Origin: Bacteroidota bacterium
GTDB taxonomy: Bacteria; Bacteroidota; Bacteroidia; Chitinophagales; Chitinophagaceae
Assembly (NCBI GenBank): GCA_023396345.1
Contig: JAEWWO010000314.1
Span: forward strand, 1 to 6,982
Direction: 5' to 3'
DNA: 6,982 nucleotides
Positions 6,385 to 6,982 of this stretch are shown here, piece by piece (the first letter of the stretch is position 1; each line of letters begins with the position of its first letter). The notes under the pieces were generated by a model. It was not told the origin of the DNA and did not search any database. It worked only from the letters and a program-made list of their open reading frames with translations. The position numbers and the translations under genes are program-made.

Positions 6385-6440
6385 CAATTTTCAATTTTCA
6401 ACTTTCAATTTTCAATATTCAACTATCCTCTCTCCTCTAA
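6385..6440. repeat. Heptamer tandem repeat, CAATTTT type, next to the E2 stop codon
   Basis: In-phase 7-nt units are caatttt, caatttt, caacttt, caatttt, caatatt, caactat, then the diverged cctctct and cctctaa. The array ends exactly where the E2 stop codon (complement of 6441-6443) begins. The unit is the same as that in front of murU at 1104-1145, including the caacttt variant. Confidence 0.7.
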
Positions 6441-6982
6441 TCAATACCCTCCTTCCCAGGATTCAAATTCTTTTACCACATCAGCCAGAAAGCGCGAACC
6501 CATAGCACCGTCAATAATACGGTGGTCGTAACTCATAGAGAGTATCATCATATGGCGGATGGCAATTACATCTCCTTCAGCAGTTTCTAAAACTACGGGT
6601 TTCTTTTTAATAGCTCCCAATGCTAAAATTGCTACCTGTGGCTGATTGATAATTGGCGTTCCCGTAATGCTTCCAAACCCGCCGACATTGGTTACGGAGA
6701 ATGTTCCGTTTTGTGTATCGGCAGGTTGCAGTTTATTTTTTCTTGCTTTATCTCCCAGACTGTTTACCTGATTGGCAAGACCTACAAGGTTGAGCGTGTC
6801 AGCATTTTTTATAACAGGTACAATTAAATTACCATTGGGCAGTGCCGTAGCCATACCGATATTAATATCTTTTTTTACAATGATTTTATCCCCTTCTACA
6901 GAACTGTTTATTAACGGGTATTTGCGCAACACTCTGGCAATACATTCAATAAACATGGGAGTGAAAGTGATTTTTGTATTTT
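6441..6982 (-). CDS. 2-oxo acid dehydrogenase complex E2 acyltransferase, C-terminal part (partial)
   Basis: The frame stays open to the right edge: residues NTKITFTP precede the ATG at 6956, so that ATG is internal and about 180 residues of the catalytic domain are visible. Numbered from it, TFSVTNVGGFGS (85-96), TPIINQPQVAILALG (100-114) and SYDHRIIDGA (142-151) are hallmarks of the chloramphenicol-acetyltransferase-like E2 core; His145 with Asp149 forms the catalytic HxxxD motif. The enzyme transfers an acyl group from the lipoyl arm to CoA and forms the core of the complex in the cytoplasm. The lipoyl and E1/E3-binding domains lie off-window. VGGFGSITGTPIINQPQ looks more like branched-chain or pyruvate-type E2 than succinyltransferase SucB, but I cannot fix the substrate. 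It is convergent with secDF, with its own terminator at 6187-6213. Confidence 0.92.
   Translation of the reverse strand, partial: NTKITFTPMFIECIARVLRKYPLINSSVEGDKIIVKKDINIGMATALPNGNLIVPVIKNADTLNLVGLANQVNSLGDKARKNKLQPADTQNGTFSVTNVGGFGSITGTPIINQPQVAILALGAIKKKPVVLETAEGDVIAIRHMMILSMSYDHRIIDGAMGSRFLADVVKEFESWEGGY

Larger units (their letters stand above)
6119..6440. other. 322-bp gene-free region between secDF and the convergent E2 gene
   Basis: No plausible coding sequence is present. In order it holds the secDF terminator hairpin, a second perfect palindrome facing the other way, a 40-bp bulged hairpin (6227-6266), pyrimidine-rich 7-nt-period sequence (6275-6330), a GC-richer patch that may be a decayed dispersed repeat (6328-6372), and a CAATTTT heptamer run (6385-6440) ending at the E2 stop codon. 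Most of it would be the 3' untranslated region of the leftward E2 transcript. Confidence 0.8.

Noticed and set aside
6954..6956. ATG at 6956 as the start of a short E2 protein.
   Set aside because: The frame continues to the window edge, and the upstream residues KITFTP match the conserved start of the E2 catalytic core, so this Met is internal.

Overview
The window looks like ordinary chromosome of a Bacteroidota bacterium, probably Chitinophagales or Sphingobacteriales. The evidence is a low to moderate GC content, a single-chain SecDF fusion of about 1,050 residues, an exact TAnnTTTG-type -7 promoter box ahead of secDF, starts with little or no Shine-Dalgarno sequence, and degenerate 7-nt tandem repeats between genes. 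The taxonomic call is inference; there is no rRNA or other marker here.

Layout, left to right. (1) At 2-1060 (+) is the 3' part of a two-domain gene: an aminoglycoside-phosphotransferase/AmgK-like sugar-kinase domain joined to the C-terminal domain of RapZ. It runs off the left edge. (2) At 1147-1863 (+) is a MurU-like nucleotidyltransferase. The pair matches the AmgK-MurU cell-wall recycling route, in which MurNAc is phosphorylated at C1 and then uridylylated to UDP-MurNAc. The RapZ domain suggests an added amino-sugar-sensing layer. (3) At 1849-2787 (-), convergent with murU and overlapping its last codons, is a six-TM voltage-gated-type K+ channel with a TVGYGD filter and a C-terminal zinc ribbon. 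(4) A divergent intergenic region carries the promoter of secDF. (5) At 2972-6118 (+) is the secDF fusion, the proton-driven motor of Sec export. (6) At 6119-6440 is a 322-bp gene-free stretch with two opposed terminator hairpins, a third hairpin that is not a terminator, two runs of 7-nt repeats and a possible decayed dispersed repeat. (7) At 6441-6982 (-) is the C-terminal part of a 2-oxo acid dehydrogenase E2 acyltransferase, cut by the right edge.

Apart from kinase-RapZ plus MurU, the genes have no evident functional link. No phage, transposase, CRISPR array, toxin-antitoxin or defence genes were seen. The two most interesting signals are the kinase/RapZ-C fusion beside murU, whose tail lacks the basic RNA-binding residues of E. 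coli RapZ, and the heptamer-period repeats, which recur in two intergenic regions and in one case run up to a start codon.
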